64,000 nt of DNA from Alphaproteobacteria bacterium (GTDB lineage: Bacteria; Pseudomonadota; Alphaproteobacteria; Micropepsales; Micropepsaceae): NCBI GenBank assembly GCA_016783965.1, contig JADHVO010000008.1, forward strand, positions 269,463-333,462, given 5' to 3'. Below are positions 24,319 to 33,197 of this stretch, in pieces. The position numbers were made by a program, and so were the translations under genes. Each line of letters opens with the position of its first letter. Position 1 is the stretch's first letter. A model generated the notes under the pieces. That model was given only the letters and a program-made list of their open reading frames with translations. It made no database searches and was not told where the DNA came from.

Positions 24319-25343
24319 TGCAGCACTGTTGATGCGGGCAGTTGCAGCCGGCTGCCGCCTTCGACCTTCGGCTCGAAGGTGTCGGCAGGGTATTGGATCC
24401 TGTAGGCCTTGCCGACGCTCGCGATAATGTCGTCGAACCTGGCGTGCGGGTTTTTGCGCAGCGCGTCCAGGATGAAATAGCTGAACGCCGTGAAGCGCGA
24501 CGGGCCGCTCCCGATCCGCTTCGCTGCATCCGGGGGCGCATCGGCCACGATCAGCGGCGTCGTCTGGTCCGAAGCCGAAGCGAAGAAGGCGACATAGTTC
24601 TTGGGCCAGTCCCTGTCGCGCGGCGACGGCCCGAACGCGGGCGGTGGGTCTTTCGGCGCAGGGATGAGTGGATGCGCTGCCGGCCGTGCCGCATAGCTCA
24701 GATCACTCATCGCCGCCATGCTGGGCTTTTTCCTCAGCAGCAGCGCGTCATAGGTCATCGTGTCCGAGTGGCAGGAATCGAAGATCAGCCAGATGAAGCC
24801 CGCATGTTTCGCCAGTGTCTTCAGATGCGGCGCGATATCGTGGTCGACCAGTGCGTTGCGGAATGGTCCCTCGGGATCGCTCGCCGGTCTGGGGCCGGCG
24901 TCGCCCGGCAGGAATACTTCGTCCAGGTTGTCGGGCTTCGGCGGATCCCATGGCATCGCGCGCTGCTGACTGCCATGCCCGGCCAGCACGATCACGACGT
25001 CGTCTTTGCCTGGCGTGGCGGCCAGCCTCTTCTCAAGATCGCCCAGAGCCTTTTGTATGTTCGCGCGCGTCGGCGCACCCACGTGTGGATCGGATTTGGC
25101 CCATTTGACGTCGCCCGCATCCATCCCCTCCGACAGCACGGTGATGTCGGTGAAGCCCTGGGCCCTCAGATAGTCGTGCCACAGGAGCACCGAATTGCGT
25201 GGCCCCTGGAACAGCGTCACGCCAGGCAAAGTCTCGTAATCCTCGACGCCAACCAGGATCGCATGCTTTGCGATTCGCGGTGCGGGAGCCTCACCAGCCA
25301 GCGCAAGCGCAGCGCACGCTGCCAGGACAGATAGCCACCGCAT
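24315..25343 (-). CDS. secreted caspase-like (peptidase C14) protein
   Basis: 342 residues from ATG 25343. A signal peptide (MRWLSVLAACAALALAGEA) precedes a p20-type caspase/metacaspase domain: HAILVGVEDY, the catalytic His123 in IVLAGHGSQ and Cys191 in IFDSCHSDTM. The family cleaves after Arg/Lys or Asp, usually in the periplasm when a signal is present. Its ATG overlaps the previous gene's stop as TGATG, so translation is coupled to the small Cys-rich protein. The C-terminal part (YVAFFASASDQTTPLI, then AFSYFILDALRK) completes the fold. Protease activity inferred from the His-Cys pair. Confidence 0.85.
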   Translation of the reverse strand: MRWLSVLAACAALALAGEAPAPRIAKHAILVGVEDYETLPGVTLFQGPRNSVLLWHDYLRAQGFTDITVLSEGMDAGDVKWAKSDPHVGAPTRANIQKALGDLEKRLAATPGKDDVVIVLAGHGSQQRAMPWDPPKPDNLDEVFLPGDAGPRPASDPEGPFRNALVDHDIAPHLKTLAKHAGFIWLIFDSCHSDTMTYDALLLRKKPSMAAMSDLSYAARPAAHPLIPAPKDPPPAFGPSPRDRDWPKNYVAFFASASDQTTPLIVADAPPDAAKRIGSGPSRFTAFSYFILDALRKNPHARFDDIIASVGKAYRIQYPADTFEPKVEGGSRLQLPASTVLH

Positions 25344-25786
25344 CAGTAGCAGTAATACTCTTGCCAGCAGTACGGCGGTGCGTCCTGCGTGCAGTAGTCC
25401 TGGTAGGAGCATGTCGCCTGGGTGCTGCGGACATTGCGCATTTCCGCGTTGATGGCGGTCAACAACGACGCATCGCTGCTCGCGGCATATATCTTCGCGA
25501 GCTTTAGCAGCTCCAGCGGGTCGTAGGTCGCGACGGGCTTGCCGGTGCGATGATCCTGCGAACCGCTCATCTTCACCACATTCGCCTTCAGCCCATTGAT
25601 GATGTGCGCCGCCGCCAGCAGCGTGGCAGCGTCATGGTTCGCCATGCCATACTCGGCCATCGTCGCCGCAAGGTGTGCGCGTGCCAGATTGCCGGGTGGC
25701 GGCGTTATTTCCTTTGCGCTTGCCGCAAGCGGAACAAGTACGACCAGGCTCGCAATGGCCGCCGCTAAGCGTTTGCTGATCGGCAT
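25343..25786 (-). CDS. secreted small protein with Cys-rich tail, coupled to the caspase
   Basis: 147 residues. A signal peptide (MPISKRLAAAIASLVVLVPL, ending AASA) is followed by a mainly helical region (ARAHLAATMAEYGMANHDAAT) and a C-terminal 24-residue tail holding four cysteines and many Tyr/Gln (CSYQDYC, PPYCWQEYYCY). I do not recognise the family. Its stop overlaps the start of the caspase gene by one base, so the two are made together. It could be a substrate, inhibitor or chaperone of the protease; this is inference from linkage. Confidence 0.7.
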   Translation of the reverse strand: MPISKRLAAAIASLVVLVPLAASAKEITPPPGNLARAHLAATMAEYGMANHDAATLLAAAHIINGLKANVVKMSGSQDHRTGKPVATYDPLELLKLAKIYAASSDASLLTAINAEMRNVRSTQATCSYQDYCTQDAPPYCWQEYYCY

Positions 25787-25977
25787 GGGCGCCCCTTCTC
25801 AAGGACCGCGCGAAATTGAGTCCCGATGAAGCTTCGCGCCTCGCACGCCGCGCCGCAATTCATTTCATGCAGGGAAATTGGGCCCTTTCGCCAAAATTCC
25901 GCCACGCTTCGGTGGCGTCGGTGGAGCGAACATTACGATGTGCACGGACGAAAGCGGCTGCCGCTCGGCACCGCGCG

Positions 25978-26757
25978 TCACGCGGCGCGCGCCCGGGCCT
26001 GCTCGCGCCGGTACATCAGGATGCCGACGGGAATTGTAGCAAGATAGATCGCCATCCCGACGATCATTGTCGCCCAGGGCCAGGTGATCAGCGACGCGGC
26101 GATTAATCCGACGAAGCCCCACACCAGAAGCCGATACTGCCGGCCTGGCGTCATGTACTTGATCGACGGTGTCGGCAGCCGGCTCACCATCAGGCTGGCG
26201 GAGATCGCGATCATCGCGCCGCTGACCAGCGGCTCGTTGAACTGCGCCCTGCCGAACTGAAAGCTTAACAGCAGCGGCAGGATCAGCAGGCCTGCGGCAG
26301 CCGGCGTCGGCAGGCCTGTGAAATAGGGATTGTGCTCTGACGATCCTTCGTCACGCACGCTTTGCACGTTGAACCGCGCAAGGCGAATGGCGGAGCAGGT
26401 ACAGAAGATCAGGGCTGCGACCCAGCCCGCTGCGCCCATGCGCGACAGGCTCCACATATAGACCAGCACACCCGGCGCCACGCCGAAGCTCACAAGGTCG
26501 GCCAGCGAGTCGAGCTGCGCGCCAAACCGCGTGTCCGCGCCCAGGAACCGCGCAGCGCGCCCGTCCAGCATGTCAAAGACCATCGCGAAGATGATCGCCA
26601 GCACTGCGGCGTTCCACTGCGCATCTATCGCGAATTTGATGGCGGTAATGCCGCTGCAGAGCCCCATCAGCGTCAGAACGCTGGGCACGACGCGGCCCAC
26701 CGAAAGCTCTTCCAGCCGTTCGGCCATCCGCCGGGGATCGATCCTGCGATACGCCAA
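25978..26757 (-). CDS. pssA: CDP-diacylglycerol--serine O-phosphatidyltransferase
   Basis: 259 residues, polytopic membrane protein. The CDP-alcohol phosphotransferase motif D-x2-DG-x2-AR-x8-G-x3-D-x3-D is complete: Asp62, Asp65-Gly66, Ala69-Arg70, Gly79, Asp83, Asp87. It makes phosphatidylserine from CDP-diacylglycerol and serine. The gene follows psd by 11 bp, and the two together give phosphatidylethanolamine. Confidence 0.94.
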   Translation of the reverse strand: MAYRRIDPRRMAERLEELSVGRVVPSVLTLMGLCSGITAIKFAIDAQWNAAVLAIIFAMVFDMLDGRAARFLGADTRFGAQLDSLADLVSFGVAPGVLVYMWSLSRMGAAGWVAALIFCTCSAIRLARFNVQSVRDEGSSEHNPYFTGLPTPAAAGLLILPLLLSFQFGRAQFNEPLVSGAMIAISASLMVSRLPTPSIKYMTPGRQYRLLVWGFVGLIAASLITWPWATMIVGMAIYLATIPVGILMYRREQARARAA

Positions 26758-26768
26758 GAAGGTGCGTC

Positions 26769-27419
26769 CTAAAATTCGGCCAGGACGGTTTCGCCGGCCA
26801 CTGTCACAGAACCGTCTTGTATTAGAATTTTCGAGCGCGCGGGTAAATAGACATCCAGCCGGCTCCCAAAACGGATCATCCCGTAGCGCGCACCGCGTTC
26901 CACAGAGTCGCCTTGTTTCAGGTTGCAGACGATGCGGCGCGCCACCAATCCGGCGATCTGCACCACCACAATATCGTCTTCCGGCAACGCACTGCCGCGC
27001 GGACGCAGGCGGATCGACATGCGTTCATTGTGCACGCTCGCCTTGTCGAACGATGCGTTGAAGAACCTGCCGGGCCTGTAGGCCAGCGCCTCAACGGTCC
27101 CCGAAAGCGGCATTCGGTTCACGTGCACGTTGAACACGTCCATGAAGATGGAGAGACGCCGCCGCGGTTCCGTTCCAAGCCCGAGCTCCTCCGGCGGAAC
27201 CGCCTCGACCGTCGGCAACAACTTTCCGTCGGCGGGGCTCACCAGCTTCGTCTCAGCCTGCGGTGGCGTGCGTTCGGGATCACGGAAGAACGCGATGCAC
27301 CAGATCGTCAGCGGCAGGAAGGCGAGTGCCGCCCATGGCGACGGGAAGTACAATGCCGCATTGATCGCGGCGAAGATCGCGATGAACGGCCAGCCTTCAC
27401 GGTGAATCGGAATTCGCAC
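26769..27419 (-). CDS. psd: phosphatidylserine decarboxylase proenzyme
   Basis: 216 residues, the short PSD-A type. After a hydrophobic N-terminus (FIAIFAAINAALYFPSPWAA) come VSPADGKL, FMDVFNVHVNRMP and GRFFNASFDKAS. The self-cleavage site is near the end in MIRFGSRLDVYLP, where Ser186 would become the pyruvoyl group. It decarboxylates phosphatidylserine to phosphatidylethanolamine at the inner membrane. It is the first gene of the psd-pssA pair. Confidence 0.94.
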   Translation of the reverse strand: MRIPIHREGWPFIAIFAAINAALYFPSPWAALAFLPLTIWCIAFFRDPERTPPQAETKLVSPADGKLLPTVEAVPPEELGLGTEPRRRLSIFMDVFNVHVNRMPLSGTVEALAYRPGRFFNASFDKASVHNERMSIRLRPRGSALPEDDIVVVQIAGLVARRIVCNLKQGDSVERGARYGMIRFGSRLDVYLPARSKILIQDGSVTVAGETVLAEF

Positions 27420-27497
27420 GCGCTTATCCTAGCGTCCCGCCAAGAAAGAGGGGCGGCGCGAAAACGCACCGCCCCCTAAATGCATGCTTGCGCGAAA

Positions 27498-27794
27498 TTA
27501 AGCGCGGGTGCCGGAGAAGGGGAAGGAACCGAACGCACCGGCCTTCGCGTTTCCCGAAATCTTGTCGCCATCGACCGTGCCGGAGAACTCCAGCGTGATC
27601 GGCATGGGCTGCGTAATGTTGACCGACCAGGAGACGTTGTTGCCGTCCACCTTGCCGTTCGCGATCGCCATGCTGTTGCCGCGGGCCGACTGCGTGCCGG
27701 TCAGCGTGCCACCGGAGGCCTTGAGCTCAAGCTCCGCCGGCTGCGCGCCCATAGGCGATTGAAGCGTGATGTTGTACTTGCCATCGACGGACAT
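27498..27794 (-). CDS. small beta-rich hypothetical protein
   Basis: 98 residues starting at ATG 27794 behind a clear GGGAGGA. No signal peptide or membrane segment. The sequence alternates short strands and Gly/Asn turns (GKYNITLQSPMGAQ, GGTLTGTQSARGNSM, VDGDKISGNAKAGAFGSF), suggesting a small beta-sandwich or barrel. I do not know its function. It stands alone between psd and a NIPSNAP gene, all on the minus strand. Confidence 0.75.
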   Translation of the reverse strand: MSVDGKYNITLQSPMGAQPAELELKASGGTLTGTQSARGNSMAIANGKVDGNNVSWSVNITQPMPITLEFSGTVDGDKISGNAKAGAFGSFPFSGTRA

Positions 27795-27907
27795 GAGTGT
27801 CCTCCCTTTGAGATGCCGCGCATCTAAGAGAGCCTTAACGTTCCGCGCAAGGCTTTGGTGACGATAACGTCATGGAAAGCGCAATCACGCCAAAAATCCC
27901 TTCCGGA

Positions 27908-28531
27908 TCAACCCTTAAGCGGCACCGGCAGCGAGCTCCTGCCGACTGTTGTGCGCGTCAGCATGTGACGTTTCGCGAACAGTCCCTCCGGGTCGCGCGT
28001 CTGCTCGCGCGAGTTCTCCCACACGCCATGGCTGGCATACCACGTGAGCAGCAACAACCGCCCGGCGCCCTCGCGTACATCGGCGGCCGTGGCTTCCGCC
28101 GAGAACAGGCCGAAGATCTGCGTGTCGTAGCTTCCCTCGAAATTTGTCCATGCCCGGTTCGACAGCGACACGAAGTCGCTCACGCTATCGGCATCCACCG
28201 TGAACCAGCGATGCACATAGATTCCGCCGGCTTTCAGCACCTCGCCATCCGCCGGGCGCACCGTCGGTGTGAGCTTCTCCGGGTGCATGGTGTTCACACC
28301 CGGCGCCTGGTCCAGCTCGCGCAAACGATCGCGGCCGCCGCTCTCCGGCCAGCGCAAGAGCAACACCGCCTCGTTCGATCCGAAGCCGAGCTGTGGCTGG
28401 AATAGGCCCAACACTTCGCCGCCGGCGCTCGCCATCTTCGGCATCGTGCCGCGCACGTGCGCCGCGAAGTCCGCCCAGGCCTGCCGTCCACGCGCCAGGT
28501 TGAACGTCAGATAATCGTAATGCGCGGGCAT
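27908..28531 (-). CDS. NIPSNAP-like family protein
   Basis: 207 residues with GGAGG before ATG 28531. Two related halves can be seen, each beginning with a strand-helix pattern: YDYLTFNLARGRQAWADF and IYVHRWFTVDADSVSDFVSLS, typical of the dimeric alpha/beta-barrel (ferredoxin-like) NIPSNAP proteins. Trp and Gly positions (WPESGGRDRLRELD, WTNFEGSYDTQIFGLF) also fit. Members have no agreed reaction; some bind lipids or aromatic ligands. Confidence 0.65.
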   Translation of the reverse strand: MPAHYDYLTFNLARGRQAWADFAAHVRGTMPKMASAGGEVLGLFQPQLGFGSNEAVLLLRWPESGGRDRLRELDQAPGVNTMHPEKLTPTVRPADGEVLKAGGIYVHRWFTVDADSVSDFVSLSNRAWTNFEGSYDTQIFGLFSAEATAADVREGAGRLLLLTWYASHGVWENSREQTRDPEGLFAKRHMLTRTTVGRSSLPVPLKG

Positions 28532-28544
28532 TGAAACCTCCGCT

Positions 28545-28694
28545 TCATCGTTCCCCGGTTATCAGCCAGCGCCCAGTCCGCGCCCAACTCATCACCGCGC
28601 GCTCTTCATACGCCCGATTGTCCTCCGGCGTCAGCAGATCCTTTCGGCTTCCCTTGGTGCCGGCGAAGGTGGTGGCGTGACCTTGCCATACCCC
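28545..28694 (-). pseudogene. sulfotransferase C-terminal fragment (tentative)
   Basis: The minus-strand frame reads KGSRKDLLTPEDNRAYEERA, then GRWLITGE and a stop, which resembles the end of sulfotransferase-domain proteins (RKG..RD.LTPED...YE..A......WL.TG). Nothing upstream within 28695-28934 continues the family, and there is no start codon with a ribosome-binding site, so it would be a leftover. The rest of the 403-bp gap 28532-28934 shows no gene. Recognition rests on a short match. Confidence 0.35.
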
Positions 28695-28934
28695 GCCGCC
28701 CAGCGGCGCCGCGCCGCATGCACTAGGTCGCGCGCGACTTCCCCGCAACTACGACATCGCCTTGAACTCGTTCCGGGCATCTGAATCGAAGCGATTTCTC
28801 TGCATCTCGCGCGTCTGCCTGCCACGCGATCGCCGCTCCACTGCTCCACATGATTTTCCCTTCGCGACACATCTTGGCGGTGCGCAGTTCAGTCCCGTAG
28901 ACTTCGACAAGCGACACTGGGAGCGAACGCCGCC

Positions 28935-29909
28935 ATGCAATCCCGCGAAGTTCATTTGGTGCGGCGGCCGGACGGCATGCCCCGGCCATCCGACTTTGAA
29001 ATCCGTGAGGTCGCGCTGTCCGAACCCGCGGACGGCCAGGTCTTGGTCAAGAATGTTTATCTCTCGATAGATCCCGCCACGCGTCCGCGCCTCACCCGCG
29101 GCCAGGAACTCAACGTGGTCATGGGCGGCTTCGCGCTCGGCCGCGTGGTCAAATCTCGCACACCCAACTTGAAGGAAGGCGACATCGTTCGCGGCGCATT
29201 CGGCTATCGCGAGGCCTATGTCACCGACGCAAGGTACGTCGGCAGGGTCGACATCGATCCAAAGCTCCCGCTCGCGATCTACATGAGCGTGATGGGTGGC
29301 GCCGGCTTCGTCGCCTATGGCGGTCTGCTCGAGATCGGCAAGATGAAGTCCGGTGAGCAGGTGTTCGTGTCCACCGCCGCCGGCTCGGTCGGCTCGCTCG
29401 CTGCGCAAATCGCCAGGCTCAAGGGCTGCACCGTCATCGGCTCGACCGGCAGCGATGACAAGGTCGCGTGGCTGCAAAGCCTCGGCCTCGACGCGGTGAT
29501 CAACTACAAGAAGGAACCGATCCGCGAGGCGCTCGACAAGGCGGCGCCGAAAGGCATTGACGTCTATTTCGACAATGTCGGCGGCGACCATCTGGAAGCG
29601 GCGCTACGCAAAATGAATAGCCTCGGCCGCATAGCGGTTTGCGGCATGATCTCCACCTACAACGATCAGCAGATCGGCGTGCGCAATCTCAGCCTGATCA
29701 TCTACGGCCGCATCAACATCCGCGGCTTCGTCACCACCGACTTCCCGCACCTGCTGCCGCAGTTCAACGAGGAGATGACCGGCTGGCTGCGCGACGGGAA
29801 GATCAAGTATCAGGAGACGTACTTCGACGGTATCGACAACGCCCCCGCCGCGCTGATCGGCATGCTGAACGGCGAGAACACAGGAAAGACGCTGGTGCGT
29901 TTAGGCTGA
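28935..29909 (+). CDS. MDR NADP-dependent oxidoreductase, CurA/prostaglandin-reductase type
   Basis: 324 residues without zinc-binding cysteines, as in the leukotriene B4 dehydrogenase/CurA branch of the MDR family. Landmarks are YLSIDPATRPRL, GGAGFVAYGGLLEIG, the nucleotide-binding STAAGSVGSLAAQIARLKGC, FDNVGGDHLEAAL and RGFVTTDF. It would reduce the C=C bond of enones using NADPH. Its stop overlaps the end of the convergent PAS_5 gene by nine bases. Confidence 0.9.
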   Translation: MQSREVHLVRRPDGMPRPSDFEIREVALSEPADGQVLVKNVYLSIDPATRPRLTRGQELNVVMGGFALGRVVKSRTPNLKEGDIVRGAFGYREAYVTDARYVGRVDIDPKLPLAIYMSVMGGAGFVAYGGLLEIGKMKSGEQVFVSTAAGSVGSLAAQIARLKGCTVIGSTGSDDKVAWLQSLGLDAVINYKKEPIREALDKAAPKGIDVYFDNVGGDHLEAALRKMNSLGRIAVCGMISTYNDQQIGVRNLSLIIYGRINIRGFVTTDFPHLLPQFNEEMTGWLRDGKIKYQETYFDGIDNAPAALIGMLNGENTGKTLVRLG

Positions 29910-30377
29910 CGTGTACGTGCCCGCTTGCCAGGTCTCGAATGCGCCAAGAAGGGCGCTGATGTGCTCGCCGTCTTCCGAAACGGGAAGCACCATCACTTCG
30001 ATCTCCAGATGCTCCTTGCCGGGAAGGCTGGCGCGCAGGGGGCCGGCCCGCATTGGTCCCTTCGTCGCCACCGCGCCTGCGAAGAAGCGACTCATTCCAT
30101 CATAGAATGGCGTACCCAGCAGCGCGGAAAGCTTGATGCCCGCGTGTGCCTTGCCCATGAACTGGACGACGCGGTCGCCCGCGAAGCTGAAGCGGAAGTC
30201 GCTCCCCGCCACTTCCATGATGAAGGTCCAGGGCATTGTCGTGCGCAACCGGGCCGGCGTGATCTGGCCACGTTTCGGTCCGACAGCCTCGCCCTTCAAC
30301 TCATGCCACAGGGCGTAAATGGCCTTCAGCTTGTCGCTGATCAGCTGCCCGGCAAACTCGTTGGCACTATCGCTCAT
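29901..30377 (-). CDS. PAS_5 family protein
   Basis: 158 residues from ATG 30377. The sequence follows the PAS_5 (PF07310) plan: RGQITPARLRTTMPWTFIMEV, FRFSFAGDRVVQFMGKAHAG, a helical middle, and the closing strands IEVMVLPVSEDGEHISALLGAF. It is a stand-alone sensor-like domain with no output domain. Two more members lie in tandem at 53014-54194. The ligand is unknown. A perfect 22-bp palindrome lies about 140 bp upstream of its start. Confidence 0.75.
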   Translation of the reverse strand: MSDSANEFAGQLISDKLKAIYALWHELKGEAVGPKRGQITPARLRTTMPWTFIMEVAGSDFRFSFAGDRVVQFMGKAHAGIKLSALLGTPFYDGMSRFFAGAVATKGPMRAGPLRASLPGKEHLEIEVMVLPVSEDGEHISALLGAFETWQAGTYTSA

Positions 30378-30516
30378 ACGCGCGGACGCGGTGGTCCGCG
30401 CCGTTCCCTCTGCAAATGTGGAGGCCGCGATTCTTCGCTCGAAGCAAATCGCAAGAAGAGTGTTAGCAGGAACGACATCTAATCTGGTGTGGCAGAACGT
30501 CCCGCACAAGCCGGAT

Positions 30517-30538
30517 GATTAGGTAGAACTACCTAATC
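30517..30538. promoter_or_regulatory. perfect 22-bp palindrome at the alcohol dehydrogenase stop
   Basis: GATTAGGTAG-AA-CTACCTAATC is perfectly self-complementary with 10-bp arms. It overlaps the stop codon of the alcohol dehydrogenase gene and lies upstream of the PAS_5 gene. No T tract follows on the minus strand, so it is a poor terminator and more likely a protein-binding site; function unproven. Confidence 0.5.
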
Positions 30539-31562
30539 AATTCTCGAGCATCACCTTGCACTGGTGCGATGGCTTGCGCAGCGCCTCGAACGCTGCGGGC
30601 AGGGCGTCCAGCGCGACAATGTCAGTGACCATATGGGCGACGTCTACGCGGTCCTGCGCGATCATCGCGATCACATAGTCGAAGTCCGCGGGCCGATAGC
30701 CGAGCACGAATTGCAGCTCGAGCTCCTTCATGATGCCCATCAAGGGCATGATGGTATCGGGCTGCTGGCAAACACCGGCGACCACGATGCGGCTGCTGCG
30801 CGGCGCTTCGTTCATCACGTTCATCAGCATCCCGGGCACGCCGACACATTCGAAAATCACATCCGGCCCCTTGCCCGCGATCTTCTCCACCTGGCCGAGC
30901 AGAGGCTGCGAGGGGTCGATCGCGTCGGTGGCGCCGAACCGCGCCGCCATCTGTTTGCGGATCTCCGCCTTTTCGCTGACGATCACGTGCCGTGCGCCGA
31001 GGAACCTGGCCCACAACATGGTCGCAAGGCCGACGGGTCCGGCGCCGATCACCAGCACGGTTGCGCCACGCGCCATCTTTGCCATGTCCACCGCGTGCAG
31101 GCCCACAGCCAGCGGTTCGACCATTGCGCCTTCGCGGAAGCTCACGCACTCGGGCAGCTTGTAACCTTGGCTCCCGCCGATGCGCACGAACTCGGCGTAA
31201 GCTCCATGCGCTTGGCCCAATCCAACTGGCATGGCCTTCGCGCACATCCCACGGCCCGTCCAATTGAGGCACGGCGTGGCGTCGCCGCAGCAGATCATGG
31301 GAAAGCCGGTGACGCGGTCGCCCGGCTTCCATAGGTGCTTCACCGCGTTGCCAACCTCGAGCACCTCGCCGGCGAATTCGTGCCCCATCACCGAGCCCGC
31401 GGGCAGCGGCATGATCGTGCCCGGTTCGGTCATGTGCAGGTCTGAACCGCAGATGCCGCAGTTCTTCACCCTCAGGATGATGTCGGTCGGCTTCGGTGTG
31501 GGCGCATCGATGTCCTCGATCACCAGCGGCTTGGACAGTTCCTTGAACACGGCGGCGCGCAT
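30537..31562 (-). CDS. zinc-dependent alcohol/polyol dehydrogenase (MDR)
   Basis: 341 residues. Catalytic-zinc residues are in NCGICGSDLHMTEPG and MGHEFAGEVLEVG; the NAD(P) fold is VLVIGAGPVGLATMLWARFLGA. The lobe that normally binds structural zinc with four evenly spaced Cys instead reads ICCGDATPCLNWTGRGMC, so that zinc site is altered. It oxidises an alcohol or reduces a ketone. It diverges from the amidase gene 76 bp away. Confidence 0.9.
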   Translation of the reverse strand: MRAAVFKELSKPLVIEDIDAPTPKPTDIILRVKNCGICGSDLHMTEPGTIMPLPAGSVMGHEFAGEVLEVGNAVKHLWKPGDRVTGFPMICCGDATPCLNWTGRGMCAKAMPVGLGQAHGAYAEFVRIGGSQGYKLPECVSFREGAMVEPLAVGLHAVDMAKMARGATVLVIGAGPVGLATMLWARFLGARHVIVSEKAEIRKQMAARFGATDAIDPSQPLLGQVEKIAGKGPDVIFECVGVPGMLMNVMNEAPRSSRIVVAGVCQQPDTIMPLMGIMKELELQFVLGYRPADFDYVIAMIAQDRVDVAHMVTDIVALDALPAAFEALRKPSHQCKVMLEN

Positions 31563-31638
31563 GTGATCTCCGGCCTTTTTTCGCTGCGTAGACGCGGCAC
31601 GTTATGCCATGTTTCGCGTCTGGCAAGTGGAGGTACGG

Positions 31639-33054
31639 ATGATCGACACTTACGCTACGGCGCGCTCGATGCTGGCGAACCTGAAGGCGAAGAAGGTCAG
31701 TGCGCGCGAGTTGCTTGCCGCGCACATCGCGCAGAACGACAGGATCGCAAAGAAGATCAACGCCGTCACCGAGACCGATATCCCGCGCGCCGAGAAAGAT
31801 GCCGATGCGATAGACGCTGCACGCGCCAGGGGCGAACCGCTCGGCCCGCTGGCCGGTCTTCCACTGACCATCAAGGACGGCTTCGACGTCGAGAACATGC
31901 CGGCCTGGAGTGGTAATCCCGCGCTCAAGGATCGTCCGAAGAACGTCCCCGATGCCACCGTTGTCGCGGACACGCGGAAGGCCGGAGCGGTCATCTGGGC
32001 CAAGACCAATGTGCCGTTCATGCTCAGCGACATCCAGAGCTACAACGCCATCCACGGCACGACCAACAATCCGTACGACGTGACGAAGGTCCCGGGCGGT
32101 TCGTCCGGCGGCGCGGCTGCGGCGCTCGCCACCGGCGTCACGCCGCTGGAGATCGGCTCCGACATCGGCGGCTCGCTGCGTCATCCTGCCAATTTCTGCG
32201 GTATCAGTTCGCTCAAGCCCACCTGGGGCGCGCTCAGCGGCCGCGGCCATGTCCCACCGGTCGCATATTACGAATGCGACCTCGGCGTATATGGCCCGAT
32301 GGCGCGCAACGTCGATGACCTGAAACTGCTCTGGAGCATTCTGAATCACTCGGCCGAACAGCCGCGCCGCGACATCAAAGGTTCGCGCGTCGCCATCTGG
32401 AACGAGGAGGCCACCTGGCCGCTCGCCCGCGACGTGAAGGCTGGTACCGAACGCGCCGGCGAAGCACTCGCGAAAGCCGGTGTTCATGTCGAACATGCCA
32501 AGCCCGACATCGACGGCGCTTATTTGATGGACTTCTACCTCACTATCCTTACCTCGATCATTGGTGCGGGTCTGCCGTCCGCGCTGCTCGACGCGTGGGA
32601 AGCACAGCGTCCTCAGGACAGGAAACTCGCCGCGCAGGGCGACCGCGGCGCGGGCTATCGCCTCGCCGCCACCGCCTCGGCCCGCGACGTCTATGCCGCG
32701 AACGTCAAGCAGCAGGCATACAAGGACAAGCTCGCTGACTTCTTCATGCGCTACGACGCCATCGTCATGCCCATCTCGATGGTCACCGCCTTCCCGCACA
32801 ATCAGGAAGTCGCTTTCAACGACCGCGTCCTCGATCTCGACGGCAAACAGGTGCCCTACAGCGGCATCCTGAACTGGATCTCACCGGCCACCGCCCTGCA
32901 CGCGCCCGCACTCGCCGTGCCGGCCGGGCAGGCCGCCGCTGGGTTGCCGGTCGGCGTGCAGGTCGTCGGGCCATGGCACGGTGAAGACCGCCTCTTCGAC
33001 TTCGCCGCGGCGATCGAGGACGGTCTCGGCGGCTTCAAACGCCCGCCGCTTTGA
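31639..33054 (+). CDS. amidase (amidase signature family)
   Basis: 471 residues; ATG 31639 follows GGAGG. The Ser-cisSer-Lys triad is visible: Lys79 in LTIKDGFDV, the GGSSGG loop (153-158) and the nucleophile Ser179 in GSDIGGSLRHPA. The C-terminus has the usual PALAVPAGQAAAGLPVGVQV. It hydrolyses amides in the cytoplasm; relatives act on aryl or fatty amides and on oligomeric linkers. There is no GatB/GatC gene nearby, so it is not tRNA-dependent amidotransferase. Confidence 0.9.
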   Translation: MIDTYATARSMLANLKAKKVSARELLAAHIAQNDRIAKKINAVTETDIPRAEKDADAIDAARARGEPLGPLAGLPLTIKDGFDVENMPAWSGNPALKDRPKNVPDATVVADTRKAGAVIWAKTNVPFMLSDIQSYNAIHGTTNNPYDVTKVPGGSSGGAAAALATGVTPLEIGSDIGGSLRHPANFCGISSLKPTWGALSGRGHVPPVAYYECDLGVYGPMARNVDDLKLLWSILNHSAEQPRRDIKGSRVAIWNEEATWPLARDVKAGTERAGEALAKAGVHVEHAKPDIDGAYLMDFYLTILTSIIGAGLPSALLDAWEAQRPQDRKLAAQGDRGAGYRLAATASARDVYAANVKQQAYKDKLADFFMRYDAIVMPISMVTAFPHNQEVAFNDRVLDLDGKQVPYSGILNWISPATALHAPALAVPAGQAAAGLPVGVQVVGPWHGEDRLFDFAAAIEDGLGGFKRPPL

Positions 33055-33197
33055 TCTCCATCAACGACCAGGCGTCGGACCCGCTGCCGTGTTTGGCGAA
33101 GAGGGCCCGTGCGCGTGACGATAGGTAAAGAACGTACCGCACGACGAACACACGGCGCTGTGGCATAAACCGCGCAGAATATTTGGGGAGTTGCGCC

